A DNA stretch of 64,000 bases from Phycisphaerae bacterium (GTDB lineage Bacteria; Planctomycetota; Phycisphaerae; UBA1845; UTPLA1): contig JAHBXN010000002.1 in assembly GCA_019636475.1 (NCBI GenBank), forward strand, positions 310,001 through 374,000. Direction: 5' to 3'. Shown here one piece after another: positions 1 to 8,790 of the stretch (positions are counted from its first letter, which is position 1; each line of letters opens with the position of its first letter). The notes under the pieces are model-generated. The model did not search any database. It saw only the letters and a program-made list of their open reading frames with translations, and had not been told where the DNA came from. The position numbers and the translations under genes are program-made.

Positions 1-1
1 C

Positions 2-739
2 GGCGATCTCGACCAGATCCAGTTCGCATGGGCGGATGCCGAAGGATCACCCGTGCTGCGCTTCGAGACGCTGACCTCGCAAGTGGATACAGGGACCGCC
101 ACCACCACATGGCGATCAATGATCTTCCCGTTTGTCGTCCTCATCCTCATGACTTCCATCCTGGTGATGCGCCGCGAACAGGTGATGCAGCCCGCCGTAC
201 TGCCGCAGGGGCTGGCGATCGCTCCGGTCTGGAAGCGCGTCGCGGCGACGTTTTTTGATTTCATGCCGGCGATGTTCGCGGGCAGCTTCGTCATGGCATC
301 GCTGCAACAGGAGCTGGGATTGCCGTCTGATCCATCGCTCATCCTCGAGTATCTTCAGAACAACCCCGAAGCGCTCGGAAGCACGATTCCAGTGTACCTC
401 GTCGTGACGCTCGTCTACAGCCTCTGGTGTCTGGGTTGGGAACTGGCGTCGGGCACTACACTCGGCAAGCGAGTCTTCGGCTGCCGTGTCATCAGCCTCA
501 GCGGCGGCGCTGCGAGCGCACGGCAGATCATCGTTCGAAACGTCATCCGCATGTTGATGGTGTCAATGGGAGAAACCGGCTGGCTCATCACCCTACTGAC
601 GATGATCATGCTGACTCGCAATCGTCAGCGTCTGGGCGATGTGCTTGCCGGAACGCTCGTCGTCCATCGCGGTCCGCCCGGCCCCATCCCGATCGCTCGT
701 ACGACAGACCAGCGCGACGACGAAACGCCGCGCGTCTGA
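2..739 (+). CDS. RDD family membrane protein (5' end missing)
   Basis: The reading frame is open from the left edge, so the start lies upstream and about 245 residues are visible. A hydrophobic segment near residue 45 (FPFVVLILMTSILVM) precedes an RDD domain. That domain carries the signature arginine and aspartates (RVAATFFDFMPAMF), a Gly-Lys-Arg turn (TLGKRVFGCRV) and a C-terminal RQRLGDVLAGTLVV block, all typical of RDD proteins. The family consists of small integral membrane proteins, some linked to ion or small-molecule transport; the substrate cannot be read here. The residues before the first membrane segment may belong to a separate soluble N-terminal region that is cut by the edge. 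The stop lies 9 bases from the convergent DUF2339 gene. Confidence 0.8.
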   Translation, partial: GDLDQIQFAWADAEGSPVLRFETLTSQVDTGTATTTWRSMIFPFVVLILMTSILVMRREQVMQPAVLPQGLAIAPVWKRVAATFFDFMPAMFAGSFVMASLQQELGLPSDPSLILEYLQNNPEALGSTIPVYLVVTLVYSLWCLGWELASGTTLGKRVFGCRVISLSGGAASARQIIVRNVIRMLMVSMGETGWLITLLTMIMLTRNRQRLGDVLAGTLVVHRGPPGPIPIARTTDQRDDETPRV

Positions 740-748
740 CATCCTGCG

Positions 749-3088
749 TCAGGCCGTTCTCTCCGATTCGGCTCCACGTGCGCCCATCCTCGCCGACCTT
801 CGCTGGTACAACAGCGATGCGCTGAGTAACAGGACGCCCAGGACGACGAACGAGACGATTCGAAAAACCATCTCCAGGTAGGAAAGGTCGACCAGCACGA
901 CCTTCAGCAGCGTCAGTCCGAAGCAGGTGATCGCCATGAAGCGGAGCGATGAATTCGTGCTGACAAATCCGACGATCAGAATCGCCGTCGCGCCGAGGCT
1001 CCAATACACCGACAGAATCATGTGCATCGTGCGGCGAGGATCCGCAAACGATCGACCCCAGTCTTCGTGCTCAAAAATGCGCACGATCTCGAATGAACCG
1101 CTGGCGAGTATCGTCAACGCGCAGAAAAGCGGCATCGCGTAAACCAATCTGCGACACGCCGCCCCACCCGGAGAAGCCGAATCATCACATCGAAGGAACC
1201 GACCGCAGACCAGCGTCGCCAGCGCCACAAGTAAGCCGGTGATGACCGCCCGATTCAGCACGATTCCGCTCAAATTCACGATCGAGCCGTCGTCCCACGG
1301 CGCGGCGAGATCGAAAAACAGGAACTTAAGGCAACTGGTCAGCACGATCGCAGCCGGTACAACCGACAGCGTCACATCGCGCTGGGTGATTCCCAGCCAG
1401 AATGCCGCCAGCCCCAGCCAATGACACGTCGCCAGATACCGATCGTAGTGTGACGCGGTGATCGTGAAGAATATCACACAGCCGACGAAGACAACCGATG
1501 CGGCCATTCGCCGATCCATGTCGCTCGACGGACGATTCAGTCGTAACAGGGCCCCCGATCCGAAGGCACAGGCAACAAGAAAATACGAAAGAACAATTGA
1601 CTTTGAAAGATACCAGTCACCGAATGTGACAAATGCCGCCCGCAACGATTCGTTCACCATCTCCAGGCCGATCAGATGCACGGCGGCAGCAACAAGAACG
1701 GCGAATCCCTTTACGCGAATCCAGGCAGTCGGGTAACGTCGGCAGAACGCGAATGTGATCACGCCCTGCATTCCCCACGCCGCCACCACCCACTCATGGT
1801 CAAACTGAATGGGAGCAAACAGCGCCAGAATCCACGCACCATCAAGCCAATGCGCAAGCCGGGCGGACTTCGCGGCCTCATTCGCGCCGGCCAGTCGCCA
1901 TCCCGCCATCCAATTCAAGCCCGCCAGCGCGAGACAAAGGCCCCCCATGTAGCGGGAGTAGCTCGGCTCAGCCAGAAGATAGAACACGGTGAAGTATGCG
2001 CCGTTGCAGAGGTGAACAATCGGCGAGTGCCCGAATGCTCGCATCCGACGATAAAACGGCGATCCAACTTCCGGCGCGCCGCCCCGGTAAGCACTCAGCC
2101 ACGTTTCGGACATGAAAAGGAAGTAAAACGCCGTGAGAAACAGAAGCGTGACATGCAGGGCGTCCAACGTGTAGTACTGAATCCCCCACCACGAAAACAG
2201 CAGGACCGTCCCCAGCCAGCAGATATAGCGTAGCAAGATCCACTGGCGCAGGATCCCGACGCAAAGGAATCCAGCATCGAGCACCAGCAAATAGGTTAAC
2301 AGCCCGATCTGTTCATTCCGGTCGATCGAAAACGCCAGCGGCGTGACGAATCCGCCGACAACACCCATGATCGCGACAGCTTGCGACCGAGCGTGAACGG
2401 CGATGCCCGCCGATGCCAAGGTGATGGCGCAATGAAGCGCAAAACCGGCCGTGGGTGAAATCAGGTGATAGAAAGACTGCGCGGCGAACGTCGAAAAATA
2501 AAGCGTAACGATTCCGGCGGCCAGCAGTCCGACTGCGAAATTCCGCATCGATCGCCACAAAGCGTATTCGCCGGCCGCGATCAGACCCAGGCCGGTGATC
2601 GACCCTGCGGCCACTCGCGCGGCGGGGCCCAGCCAGCCCTGCTCGAACGAGTACTTGATGAAGAATCCGATACCGCATAGCAACACCACGGCGCCGACAC
2701 GATTCAACCAGGTGCCGCCGATCTTCACTTCCAGCGCATCCGCAACTTTGGCGACTGGCGGCAAGGGAGCGATCCCTCGATCGGAAATCGGCGATCGAAT
2801 CACCGGCGGCGGCTGGACAGACGCTCCTTCTGCCGTCAACGAACTCGCTGATTCGAATTGATCCGGCCTCGTCTCGTGCGGAAATACTTCGCCCGGGGGT
2901 TCGATCGTGCCCCCTGCCGACGCAGTCGCCGACCCGTAATCCGCCGCAGCTCGGTTCGTGGACGTTGCCGTCAATTGAGCCTGCTCGATCGCTTCGATCC
3001 GCGATTGCAATCGCGCAAGGTCGGCCGACAACCTGAGCAGATCGCGACGAACTTCCCCAAGTTGCTGTTCGAATTGAGACCCTTCCAT
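749..3088 (-). CDS. DUF2339 multi-pass membrane protein
   Basis: A protein of 779 residues. The first 45 residues form a predicted coiled coil (QLGEVRRDLLRLSADLARLQ), a Pro/Ser-rich linker follows, and about twenty hydrophobic segments start at IGGTWLNRVGAVVLLCGIGF. That opening is the hallmark of DUF2339, a family of large bacterial inner-membrane proteins of unknown function. I chose the ATG at 3088 because GAGG lies 8 bases upstream and the coiled coil begins there; a longer frame to 3148 has no ribosome site. It is divergent from lysA. No catalytic residues are recognisable, so no function is assigned. Confidence 0.85.
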   Translation of the reverse strand: MEGSQFEQQLGEVRRDLLRLSADLARLQSRIEAIEQAQLTATSTNRAAADYGSATASAGGTIEPPGEVFPHETRPDQFESASSLTAEGASVQPPPVIRSPISDRGIAPLPPVAKVADALEVKIGGTWLNRVGAVVLLCGIGFFIKYSFEQGWLGPAARVAAGSITGLGLIAAGEYALWRSMRNFAVGLLAAGIVTLYFSTFAAQSFYHLISPTAGFALHCAITLASAGIAVHARSQAVAIMGVVGGFVTPLAFSIDRNEQIGLLTYLLVLDAGFLCVGILRQWILLRYICWLGTVLLFSWWGIQYYTLDALHVTLLFLTAFYFLFMSETWLSAYRGGAPEVGSPFYRRMRAFGHSPIVHLCNGAYFTVFYLLAEPSYSRYMGGLCLALAGLNWMAGWRLAGANEAAKSARLAHWLDGAWILALFAPIQFDHEWVVAAWGMQGVITFAFCRRYPTAWIRVKGFAVLVAAAVHLIGLEMVNESLRAAFVTFGDWYLSKSIVLSYFLVACAFGSGALLRLNRPSSDMDRRMAASVVFVGCVIFFTITASHYDRYLATCHWLGLAAFWLGITQRDVTLSVVPAAIVLTSCLKFLFFDLAAPWDDGSIVNLSGIVLNRAVITGLLVALATLVCGRFLRCDDSASPGGAACRRLVYAMPLFCALTILASGSFEIVRIFEHEDWGRSFADPRRTMHMILSVYWSLGATAILIVGFVSTNSSLRFMAITCFGLTLLKVVLVDLSYLEMVFRIVSFVVLGVLLLSASLLYQRRSARMGARGAESERTA

Positions 3089-3306
3089 GTCACTGACCTC
3101 GCCCGCCCCGATCATATTGCAATCGGATGGATGCGGCCGGTCAATCATTCGAAATCAAGCGGATTTCGACGGCATCTCGCGGCCCGGGTTGAAATAGAGC
3201 GCGGAGGCGAGTAAGAACATCGCCGGACGACACGACGCGCGCCGGCAGCATACGGAATCACAAACGAGGCGGCGCCGCCAACAACGAACATTCAGCGAAC
3301 CGAACG

Positions 3307-4617
3307 ATGGACCACTTCCGCTACCAATCAGGCGAACTCTACTGCGAGGATGTGCCTGTCGCGCAAATCGCCGGGCAAATTGGCACACCCGCTTACATTT
3401 ATTCAACCGCAACGTTTCTCCACCATTACAACGCCGTCGCGTCGGCGTTTGCACCGGTTGACCCGATCATCTGTTATTCGATCAAAAGCTGCGGGAATCT
3501 TCACATCTGTCGATTGCTTCGCGAAGCCGGCGCGGGCTTCGATGTCGTTTCAGGCGGCGAGCTGCGCCGCGCAATCGAAGCGGGTGCCGATCCATCCAGA
3601 ATCGTTTTTGCCGGCGTCGGAAAGACGGACGAGGAGATCAACCAGGGCATCGACGCAGAAATCGGCTGGTTCAATGTCGAATCGGAGGCCGAACTGGAAA
3701 ACCTCATCGCCATTGCGACGAGCCGCCGCGCGACCGTTCGTGCCGCGCTTCGCGTCAATCCCGATGTCGATCCGAAGACGCACCGATACACCTCGACCGG
3801 AAAAAAGGAATCGAAATTCGGAGTCGATCTTGAACGTGCAAGACGCGTCTTCGATACCTATGGCCGCCAGTCGGGCGTTCGGCTCTGCGGCATCCATCTG
3901 CATATCGGCTCGCCGGTCAACAGCGTCGATCCGTATGTTCAGGCCATTCAGAAAGGCATCGCCCTCATCGACGAACTTCGCGCCGCAAAGTTCGAGATCG
4001 ATACACTGGACATCGGAGGTGGATTTGGCGCGCATTACCGCTCGGAGGAAGCCCCGCCGGCAGTCGCCTATGCCGACGCCATCCTGCCGCTGCTGAGGGG
4101 ACGCAACCTCCGGATCATTCTGGAACCCGGCCGCTCAATCGCAGCCAATGCAGGCATCCTGCTTGCCCGAACGCTATACCTGAAAAAATCCGGCGACCGC
4201 GATTTCCTCATCGTCGACGCCGGAATGAATGATCTGATCCGACCCGCGCTGTATGAGGCATATCATTTCGCCTGGCCGGTTCACCCCGGCGAGCAATTCA
4301 CCCCCACACAGCGCGGAGAGGCGATTCACATGTCCGGACTTCGCCCGATGGATGTGGTCGGACCTGTCTGCGAAAGCGGCGATTTTCTCGCAAAGAACCG
4401 CATGCTCCCACCGATGAATCGCGGCGATCTGCTCGCTGTGTTTTCGGCCGGCGCGTACGGCTTTGTCATGGCCGGTCATTACAACTCGCGCCCGAGTCCG
4501 CCCGAAGTGCTCGTGAGCGGAAACACCTTTCGCGTGATACGCCGCCGCGAAACCTATGACGATCTTGTCGCCGCCGAGCGCGAGTTGCCATCACCGCGCG
4601 ACCCATCGGCGCAATAG
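3307..4617 (+). CDS. lysA: Diaminopimelate decarboxylase
   Basis: PLP-dependent fold-type III enzyme that makes L-lysine from meso-diaminopimelate, the last step of lysine synthesis, in the cytosol. The 436 residues match the usual LysA length. Visible motifs are the PLP lysine K60 in CYSIKSCGN, the HIGS phosphate-site strand, the glycine-rich DIGGGFG loop, EPGRS, and the C-terminal CESGDF and GAYGFVMAGHYNSRP active-site segments that come from the second subunit. This set separates it from ornithine or arginine decarboxylases and favours LysA. It is a single gene divergent from the DUF2339 gene and is followed by a hairpin at 4620-4649. Confidence 0.95.
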   Translation: MDHFRYQSGELYCEDVPVAQIAGQIGTPAYIYSTATFLHHYNAVASAFAPVDPIICYSIKSCGNLHICRLLREAGAGFDVVSGGELRRAIEAGADPSRIVFAGVGKTDEEINQGIDAEIGWFNVESEAELENLIAIATSRRATVRAALRVNPDVDPKTHRYTSTGKKESKFGVDLERARRVFDTYGRQSGVRLCGIHLHIGSPVNSVDPYVQAIQKGIALIDELRAAKFEIDTLDIGGGFGAHYRSEEAPPAVAYADAILPLLRGRNLRIILEPGRSIAANAGILLARTLYLKKSGDRDFLIVDAGMNDLIRPALYEAYHFAWPVHPGEQFTPTQRGEAIHMSGLRPMDVVGPVCESGDFLAKNRMLPPMNRGDLLAVFSAGAYGFVMAGHYNSRPSPPEVLVSGNTFRVIRRRETYDDLVAAERELPSPRDPSAQ

Positions 4618-4619
4618 AC

Positions 4620-4649
4620 AAGGCCCGATCACACGCGCGACCGGGCCTT
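4620..4649 (+). terminator. Hairpin after lysA
   Basis: AAGGCCCG and CGGGCCTT form a perfect 8-bp stem around a 14-base loop, starting 3 bases after the lysA stop. A T-rich stretch follows but no clean U-run, so termination may be partial. It also lies between two convergent genes and may serve both strands. Confidence 0.6.
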
Positions 4650-4728
4650 GCGTCGATTTCCTTCTTCAAGCACCGGCTGGCGTCAGGCGTCAACCGCATG
4701 ACATCGCACCAGCCGATTCTGTCGCCGC

Positions 4729-5115
4729 TCAATCGTTTCGATGCGACTGGAAGCAATCCCGACAATAGACCGGGCGCCCCTGGGCGGGCTTGAACGGAAC
4801 AGTGGTCTGCTGGCCGCAAGCGGCGCACACCGCATCAAACATCTGCTTGGGACCGCCGCCGCCGAAGCCGCCGCGGCCACCCCGACCGCCTCCACCGCCA
4901 TAGCCGCCGCCACCACCGCCGCCGCCTCGCGAGAAGGACCGGCCGCCGCCGCCACCACCTCCGCCACCAGAAGCCTTTCGCTTATCGCGGCAATCCCGAC
5001 AGCGCTTGGGCTCGTTGGTGAAGCCGCGTTCGGCATACCGCGCCTGGTCTTCCGCGGAATGGACGAACTCGGTACCGCAGTCCGCGCAAACAATTGTTTT
5101 ATCGTCGAACGACAT
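4729..5115 (-). CDS. CxxC zinc-ribbon protein with Gly-rich linker
   Basis: A 128-residue protein with two zinc-ribbon-like halves. The N-terminal half has CADCGTEFVHSAEDQ and a later CRDCRDK pair, spaced as in the CxxC-x17-CxxC family; the C-terminal half has CAACGQQTTVPF and the GRPVYCRDCF ending. They are joined by a low-complexity linker of about 45 residues, mostly Gly with Arg, Ser, Tyr and Phe, resembling an RGG box. The ATG at 5115 has GAGGAG 6 bases upstream. RGG tracts in other proteins bind RNA, so a nucleic-acid-associated role is possible, but that is inference. The gene stands alone, convergent with lysA. Confidence 0.85.
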   Translation of the reverse strand: MSFDDKTIVCADCGTEFVHSAEDQARYAERGFTNEPKRCRDCRDKRKASGGGGGGGGGRSFSRGGGGGGGGYGGGGGRGGRGGFGGGGPKQMFDAVCAACGQQTTVPFKPAQGRPVYCRDCFQSHRND

Positions 5116-5633
5116 GAGAGACTCCTCTACGTTTGGCGACGCGCAATCACGCATCACGCGTGCCGAACCTTGAATGTGCGGGAATGGCCCAACCTGAGGA
5201 AGGACGAGAGGAGGTCGAATGCCCTGGAGGGAAGTATATCGGCCTGGACTACTGCGCCTGTATCTGGTGTGGGAAGAACCCGCGGACTTTGGGCGGCTTC
5301 ACAGGGTGCCGCCGGGATTTACATCCTCCGGTCATTTTCGGCAATACAATCCTGACGATCCATAACGCAGATGCGCCAAGACCGTCGGCCGACATCGACT
5401 TACACTTGGAAAGTATGGCTTATGTTGCCCCAATGTTCAAATCAATTCCGAATCAACTTCCAGCAAAATGCCCAGGGGATTGATTCGCGTTGACAACTCC
5501 TTGGGCCGCACCTATATACGTTTGCAGAGCCGCTTGACCACAGTCGGGGAATTTACCCTGCTTTCGCCCCGAGTGAAACGTTCCAGCAGCGTCCGCCAAG
5601 CCACCTCCTCGCCTGAATGTCGGAGTGATACCC
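5116..5633. other. Intergenic region with one promoter
   Basis: No convincing gene lies in these 518 bases; the open frames here have no homology and no ribosome site. The right part carries the promoter listed at 5490-5518. The left part presumably holds the promoter of the minus-strand zinc-ribbon gene, but I could not single out its boxes. Confidence 0.6.
5490..5518 (+). promoter_or_regulatory. Sigma70-type promoter for the putative-Ig gene
   Basis: TTGACA at 5490-5495, a spacer of exactly 17 bases, and TATATA at 5513-5518. Transcription would start near 5525, leaving a leader of about 110 bases before the ATG at 5634. It is the closest match to the sigma70 consensus that I found in the window. 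Confidence 0.75.
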
Positions 5634-6509
5634 ATGACCAGACGGCCCGAATTCTCGCTCTTGGCCCTCGTTCTGTTCGCGACGGGCGGCGCGACCTGCG
5701 ACGGCGAAGCGCTCACGATTCTGCCTTCCGCCCTCCCCGACGCCGTCGTTGATTCGCTTTACAACCAGGTCCTCTCCGCCCAGGGTTCCAATGGCGGTCG
5801 GTGGACAGTTGAAGGAACGCTTCCCCCAGGCATGTCGCTCGATGCAGACACCGGAAAGATCGCTGGCCGCCCAACGACCGCCGGCTCCTTCGAATTCACG
5901 ATTCGCCTGCTGCGCCTCTTCGTCGGCTCCGGAGAAAAGTCCTACCAACTGACCGTGCATCCCAAGCTGATGGTAAACCTGAACCTCGCTGTGGCCAGAC
6001 AGGGGGAAGCCTACTCGTCGATTGTCGACGTAACCGGCGGCACACCCCCTTATGAGTTTGAGTACATCGGACTACCCGCCGGCCTCACCGGAAACGCCGA
6101 TACCGGCGTGGTCAGCGGCACACCGGTCGAACCCGAAATCGGCCGAACCATCCAGGTTACCGTCACCGACAGCGGTGATCCCGCACAGGTCATCAGTGAT
6201 GTCGATGAACTCGTCATCAAGCCGCGTGCGGTTCAGATCACAACCGACGCGACATTGATGCCCGGAAGGATCAATACGCCCTATCAAACAAACATCTCCG
6301 TCACAGACGGACTGCCGCCTTATCGATTCGAGATCACCGACGGCGTGCTGCCGCCCGGACTTTCTCTACCGGCTAATCTGGCAAGCGGCGTCATTTCCGG
6401 TGTCCCGACCCAGGCAGGCACCTTTCAATTCACGCTGACCGTAACAGACGACGACGACCCGGCGAGCAGCAACTCCCGCGAGTTTACGCTCGTCATCACG
6501 GCAACCTGA
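5634..6509 (+). CDS. Exported protein with putative Ig (He_PIG-like) repeats
   Basis: A 291-residue protein with a signal peptide (SLLALVLFATGGATC). The cysteine sits in a weak lipobox-like context, so lipidation is uncertain. Three repeats of about 90 residues follow. Each has the He_PIG pattern, LPPGMSLDADTGKIAGRPT and two similar copies, in which Pro-Pro-Gly-Leu is followed by Gly-x-Ile-x-Gly-x-Pro. Such domains are beta-sandwiches common in cell-surface proteins. The ATG at 5634 is preceded by GGAG, whereas the in-frame GTG at 5625 overlaps that site. The next gene starts 62 bases downstream in the same direction, and the two probably share the promoter at 5490. Confidence 0.8.
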   Translation: MTRRPEFSLLALVLFATGGATCDGEALTILPSALPDAVVDSLYNQVLSAQGSNGGRWTVEGTLPPGMSLDADTGKIAGRPTTAGSFEFTIRLLRLFVGSGEKSYQLTVHPKLMVNLNLAVARQGEAYSSIVDVTGGTPPYEFEYIGLPAGLTGNADTGVVSGTPVEPEIGRTIQVTVTDSGDPAQVISDVDELVIKPRAVQITTDATLMPGRINTPYQTNISVTDGLPPYRFEITDGVLPPGLSLPANLASGVISGVPTQAGTFQFTLTVTDDDDPASSNSREFTLVITAT

Positions 6510-6571
6510 CTTGCGGCGAATCACTGATTTCGATTCCTCGAGCCACCGTCCTCGCTCCTGGAGAATCATCC

Positions 6572-7249
6572 ATGTTGAAGAAATTCTCGATTCTTGCGTG
6601 CAGTCTGCTCTGTGCGTCGGGGCAGACCTGCCGAATAAATGTCAATCCTGTGACCAGTACTCCGCTGAGCCAGGCGGATGCGACCATCGTCATCTCCCGG
6701 TCCGCCAACGAATCCCAGGCGAAGGTTGACGCTGAAATCACCCGAGGATTCGCAGGCGTCCGTCTCGAGGACGGCCAGCGCGTACGAGTGAACGGCGAGG
6801 TTCTCGAGGGAACGCGCGGCGACTACGCGGCAATCGTCAATGCCGCCGACAGTTACACGATCGCCGTCACCGATCCGCGTCGTGGCACCGATCAAACCAC
6901 AATCGAGGAGCCGGACGCTTTCGAGATCACGTCGCCCAACGCGAACGAAGACGCATCACTCTCGGGCTTCATGATCGAATGGACCGCGGCGAACGCGCAG
7001 CAACAGGTCGAAATCGAAATCAGTCAGCGCTTGTTTGGTGACGAACTACTGCTGCAGATCGGCCCCACCGAAGACGATGGAAACGCGAGCATCACGTCAG
7101 GACAACTTGCCTCAACCGGATTCGGGCAAGGCCAGCCCATGACCATTCGACTGACGAAGATTCGCCGGGTCGGGAGCGTTTCGGGCTTTGCCAGTGCGAC
7201 GACCGAATGCCGAGTCACCGAATCGGTCATCGTCAATCCGGCGCCTTGA
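6572..7249 (+). CDS. Exported hypothetical protein
   Basis: A 225-residue protein that starts with a short signal peptide (LKKFSILACSLLCASGQTC). A cysteine at the cleavage region follows Gln-Thr, so it is at best an atypical lipobox, the same pattern as in the gene before it. The mature part is rich in Thr, Val, Asp and Glu, with alternating hydrophobic residues (DAFEITSPNANEDASLSGFMIEW not quoted in full) that suggest beta-sandwich modules. I do not recognise a family. It is probably co-transcribed with the putative-Ig gene 62 bases upstream and may be its partner at the cell surface. Confidence 0.7.
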   Translation: MLKKFSILACSLLCASGQTCRINVNPVTSTPLSQADATIVISRSANESQAKVDAEITRGFAGVRLEDGQRVRVNGEVLEGTRGDYAAIVNAADSYTIAVTDPRRGTDQTTIEEPDAFEITSPNANEDASLSGFMIEWTAANAQQQVEIEISQRLFGDELLLQIGPTEDDGNASITSGQLASTGFGQGQPMTIRLTKIRRVGSVSGFASATTECRVTESVIVNPAP

Positions 7250-7419
7250 TGGTAAAAATAGAAAGAGCCTGCTGCAAAACTTTTGTTCGGGCCGTGGCGC
7301 TGGTTACCGAACTCGGTTGTGCAGCAAGCTCAATACAGACAGCGGAACCTGCTTCCGTCGCAGATCGTCCCTGAAAGGTTCCGCTGTCGGCGCTCATCCA
7401 CCCGCGCCAATATGCCACT

Positions 7420-8031
7420 TCACTTCGGATCGATCGGGTTCGGCAGCGGGATCGAATCGCTCGCACGCGTCGAACGCTTCACCAGCAGTGCGTTTGGCAG
7501 AAGGCCCCATGCCATCAACTCGCACTGCGTGAGGCTCTCCACGAATTCCGAAGTCACGACCTTCAGGCCGCAGTTAAATACCAATTGCTCTACTCGCCCG
7601 GCGATCACCCGCGCCGCAGGCGTATCAAGTTCATAATTTGAAGTCAGCAGTTGAACGATACGGGCTTTGTCCCATTGCTTCTGAGTCAGACCCACACCGC
7701 GCGGCCGGGCGTACGCGACTTTCACCCATCGACGCATCTTCTCGCGCAACTGATGGTGATGCCGAATCGCCATACCCGCGGCGCTGTAACCCGTCTGAAC
7801 CAGCACCAGCTCGACCAGCTCCGCCAGATGATCCGATGGCACCGCCGAATTCGGACGGCTCTTGCGGAGATAGGTCTGCACCGCCTCGGCGAGTCCACGC
7901 GACGTCGGGCTGTTTCGCTCGTGCGGCTCTCCGCTCGACACAAAACCGTTCCCGATGCTGCAGTTCAGTTTCGCCAGTACAAAATTCTCGATCGACCCAT
8001 CACGCTTCAACACGCTGATTTCGCCATCCAT
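7420..8031 (-). CDS. ATP-cone-like protein linked to nrdR
   Basis: A 203-residue protein whose start lies 9 bases after the nrdR stop, so the two are surely one operon. The N-terminal 100 residues read like a diverged ATP-cone: VLKRDGSIENFVLAKL corresponds to the lysine/Asp-Gly strand and the following helix, and later helices resemble the ILE-lve-vL pattern. A second segment from about residue 120 (WDKARIVQLLTSNYEL, then helices) repeats the helical part. ATP-cones bind ATP or dATP in NrdR and in ribonucleotide reductases. The protein has no zinc ribbon and no DNA-binding part. A role as nucleotide sensor or NrdR partner is inference from context. Confidence 0.75.
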   Translation of the reverse strand: MDGEISVLKRDGSIENFVLAKLNCSIGNGFVSSGEPHERNSPTSRGLAEAVQTYLRKSRPNSAVPSDHLAELVELVLVQTGYSAAGMAIRHHHQLREKMRRWVKVAYARPRGVGLTQKQWDKARIVQLLTSNYELDTPAARVIAGRVEQLVFNCGLKVVTSEFVESLTQCELMAWGLLPNALLVKRSTRASDSIPLPNPIDPK

Positions 8032-8040
8032 GGCATTCGC

Positions 8041-8541
8041 TCACTGTTCGTCCTGAAACAAGGACTGTTGGCCGGCTACGTCGCTTTCATCCTCGAGCAC
8101 CTCCTGTGCTTCCTGGATGAACTCGCCTACTTCCTGGAACTCATAATACAGACTTGCGAACCGAAGATAAGCGATCTTGTCCAATTTTCTTAGTCGCGAC
8201 GAGATCGCCTTGCCCAGGTACTCGCTTGGTACTTCGCGATCGAATTTTCGAAATACCTCCTCTTCTACGTCATCAACCAGCGTTTCGATCTGTTCGGCCT
8301 TCAGTGAGAGTTTCCAGCACGCCCTTGTTACGCTGCCGATCAGTTTTTCTCGTTCGTAAGGCTGCCGCGCGCCATCCTTTTTGACTACCAGCAGCTTGTT
8401 CGTCGTATCGATGCGCTCATACGTCGTGAAGCGACGGTGACAACCGAGACACTCACGCCGACGCCGAATCACCGCGCCGCCATCCGCAGCACGCGAATCA
8501 ATGACTTTGTCGTCCTGTTCTTTGCAATACGGACATCGCAT
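8041..8541 (-). CDS. nrdR: Transcriptional repressor NrdR
   Basis: A 166-residue regulator of ribonucleotide reductase genes. An N-terminal zinc ribbon (MRCPYCKEQDDKVIDSR, then RRRECLGCHRRFTTYER) binds DNA. An ATP-cone (LLVVKKDGARQPYEREKL through RFASLYYEF) senses ATP and dATP, and NrdR binds paired NrdR boxes in promoters. The C-terminus has an acidic tail of about 25 residues (VLEDESDVAGQQSLFQDEQ). The likely target in this window is nrdJ, which has two matching boxes at 47376-47422. It is the first gene of a two-gene operon with the ATP-cone-like gene. Confidence 0.95.
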   Translation of the reverse strand: MRCPYCKEQDDKVIDSRAADGGAVIRRRRECLGCHRRFTTYERIDTTNKLLVVKKDGARQPYEREKLIGSVTRACWKLSLKAEQIETLVDDVEEEVFRKFDREVPSEYLGKAISSRLRKLDKIAYLRFASLYYEFQEVGEFIQEAQEVLEDESDVAGQQSLFQDEQ

Positions 8542-8598
8542 TCCGACGCCACATCATGCGGGATCCATCGCTGAACCCCAATATGTTGTATAGGCTGG

Positions 8599-8627
8599 AA
8601 CTTACGACTACCAAATCAGCGTGTCAA
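8599..8627 (-). promoter_or_regulatory. nrdR: Possible nrdR promoter
   Basis: On the minus strand TTGACA (8622-8627) is followed after 17 bases by TAAGTT (8599-8604). An alternative -10 is TATACA (8587-8592) with TTTGGT 17 bases upstream of it. Either would give a leader of roughly 40-55 bases before the nrdR ATG. The -35 box is perfect and the -10 is weak. Confidence 0.45.
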
Positions 8628-8790
8628 GGAAAAAACTGCGCTTCCCTATAGAACAACCCGGCTTTCCAGTACACTCCCTACCCCGCGCCGTCGGCGAAGC
8701 GGGAAGCAACCTGTGAATTGTTACGCCGACAACCGCGCGGCACTCATCCACGCACCAGACATCCTGACTTAAAATGTCTTCGGGAGAATC

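Noticed and set aside
4861-4980. GCC/CCG-rich repeats suggesting a tandem repeat or CRISPR
   Set aside because: They encode the glycine linker of the zinc-ribbon protein and have no CRISPR spacing.
5133-5483. A 116-residue plus-strand frame before the putative-Ig gene
   Set aside because: No ribosome site and no family; it runs through the region upstream of the promoter at 5490.
8575-8600. Possible NrdR box near the nrdR start
   Set aside because: Only the central ATAT matches. The flanks do not fit the dyad.
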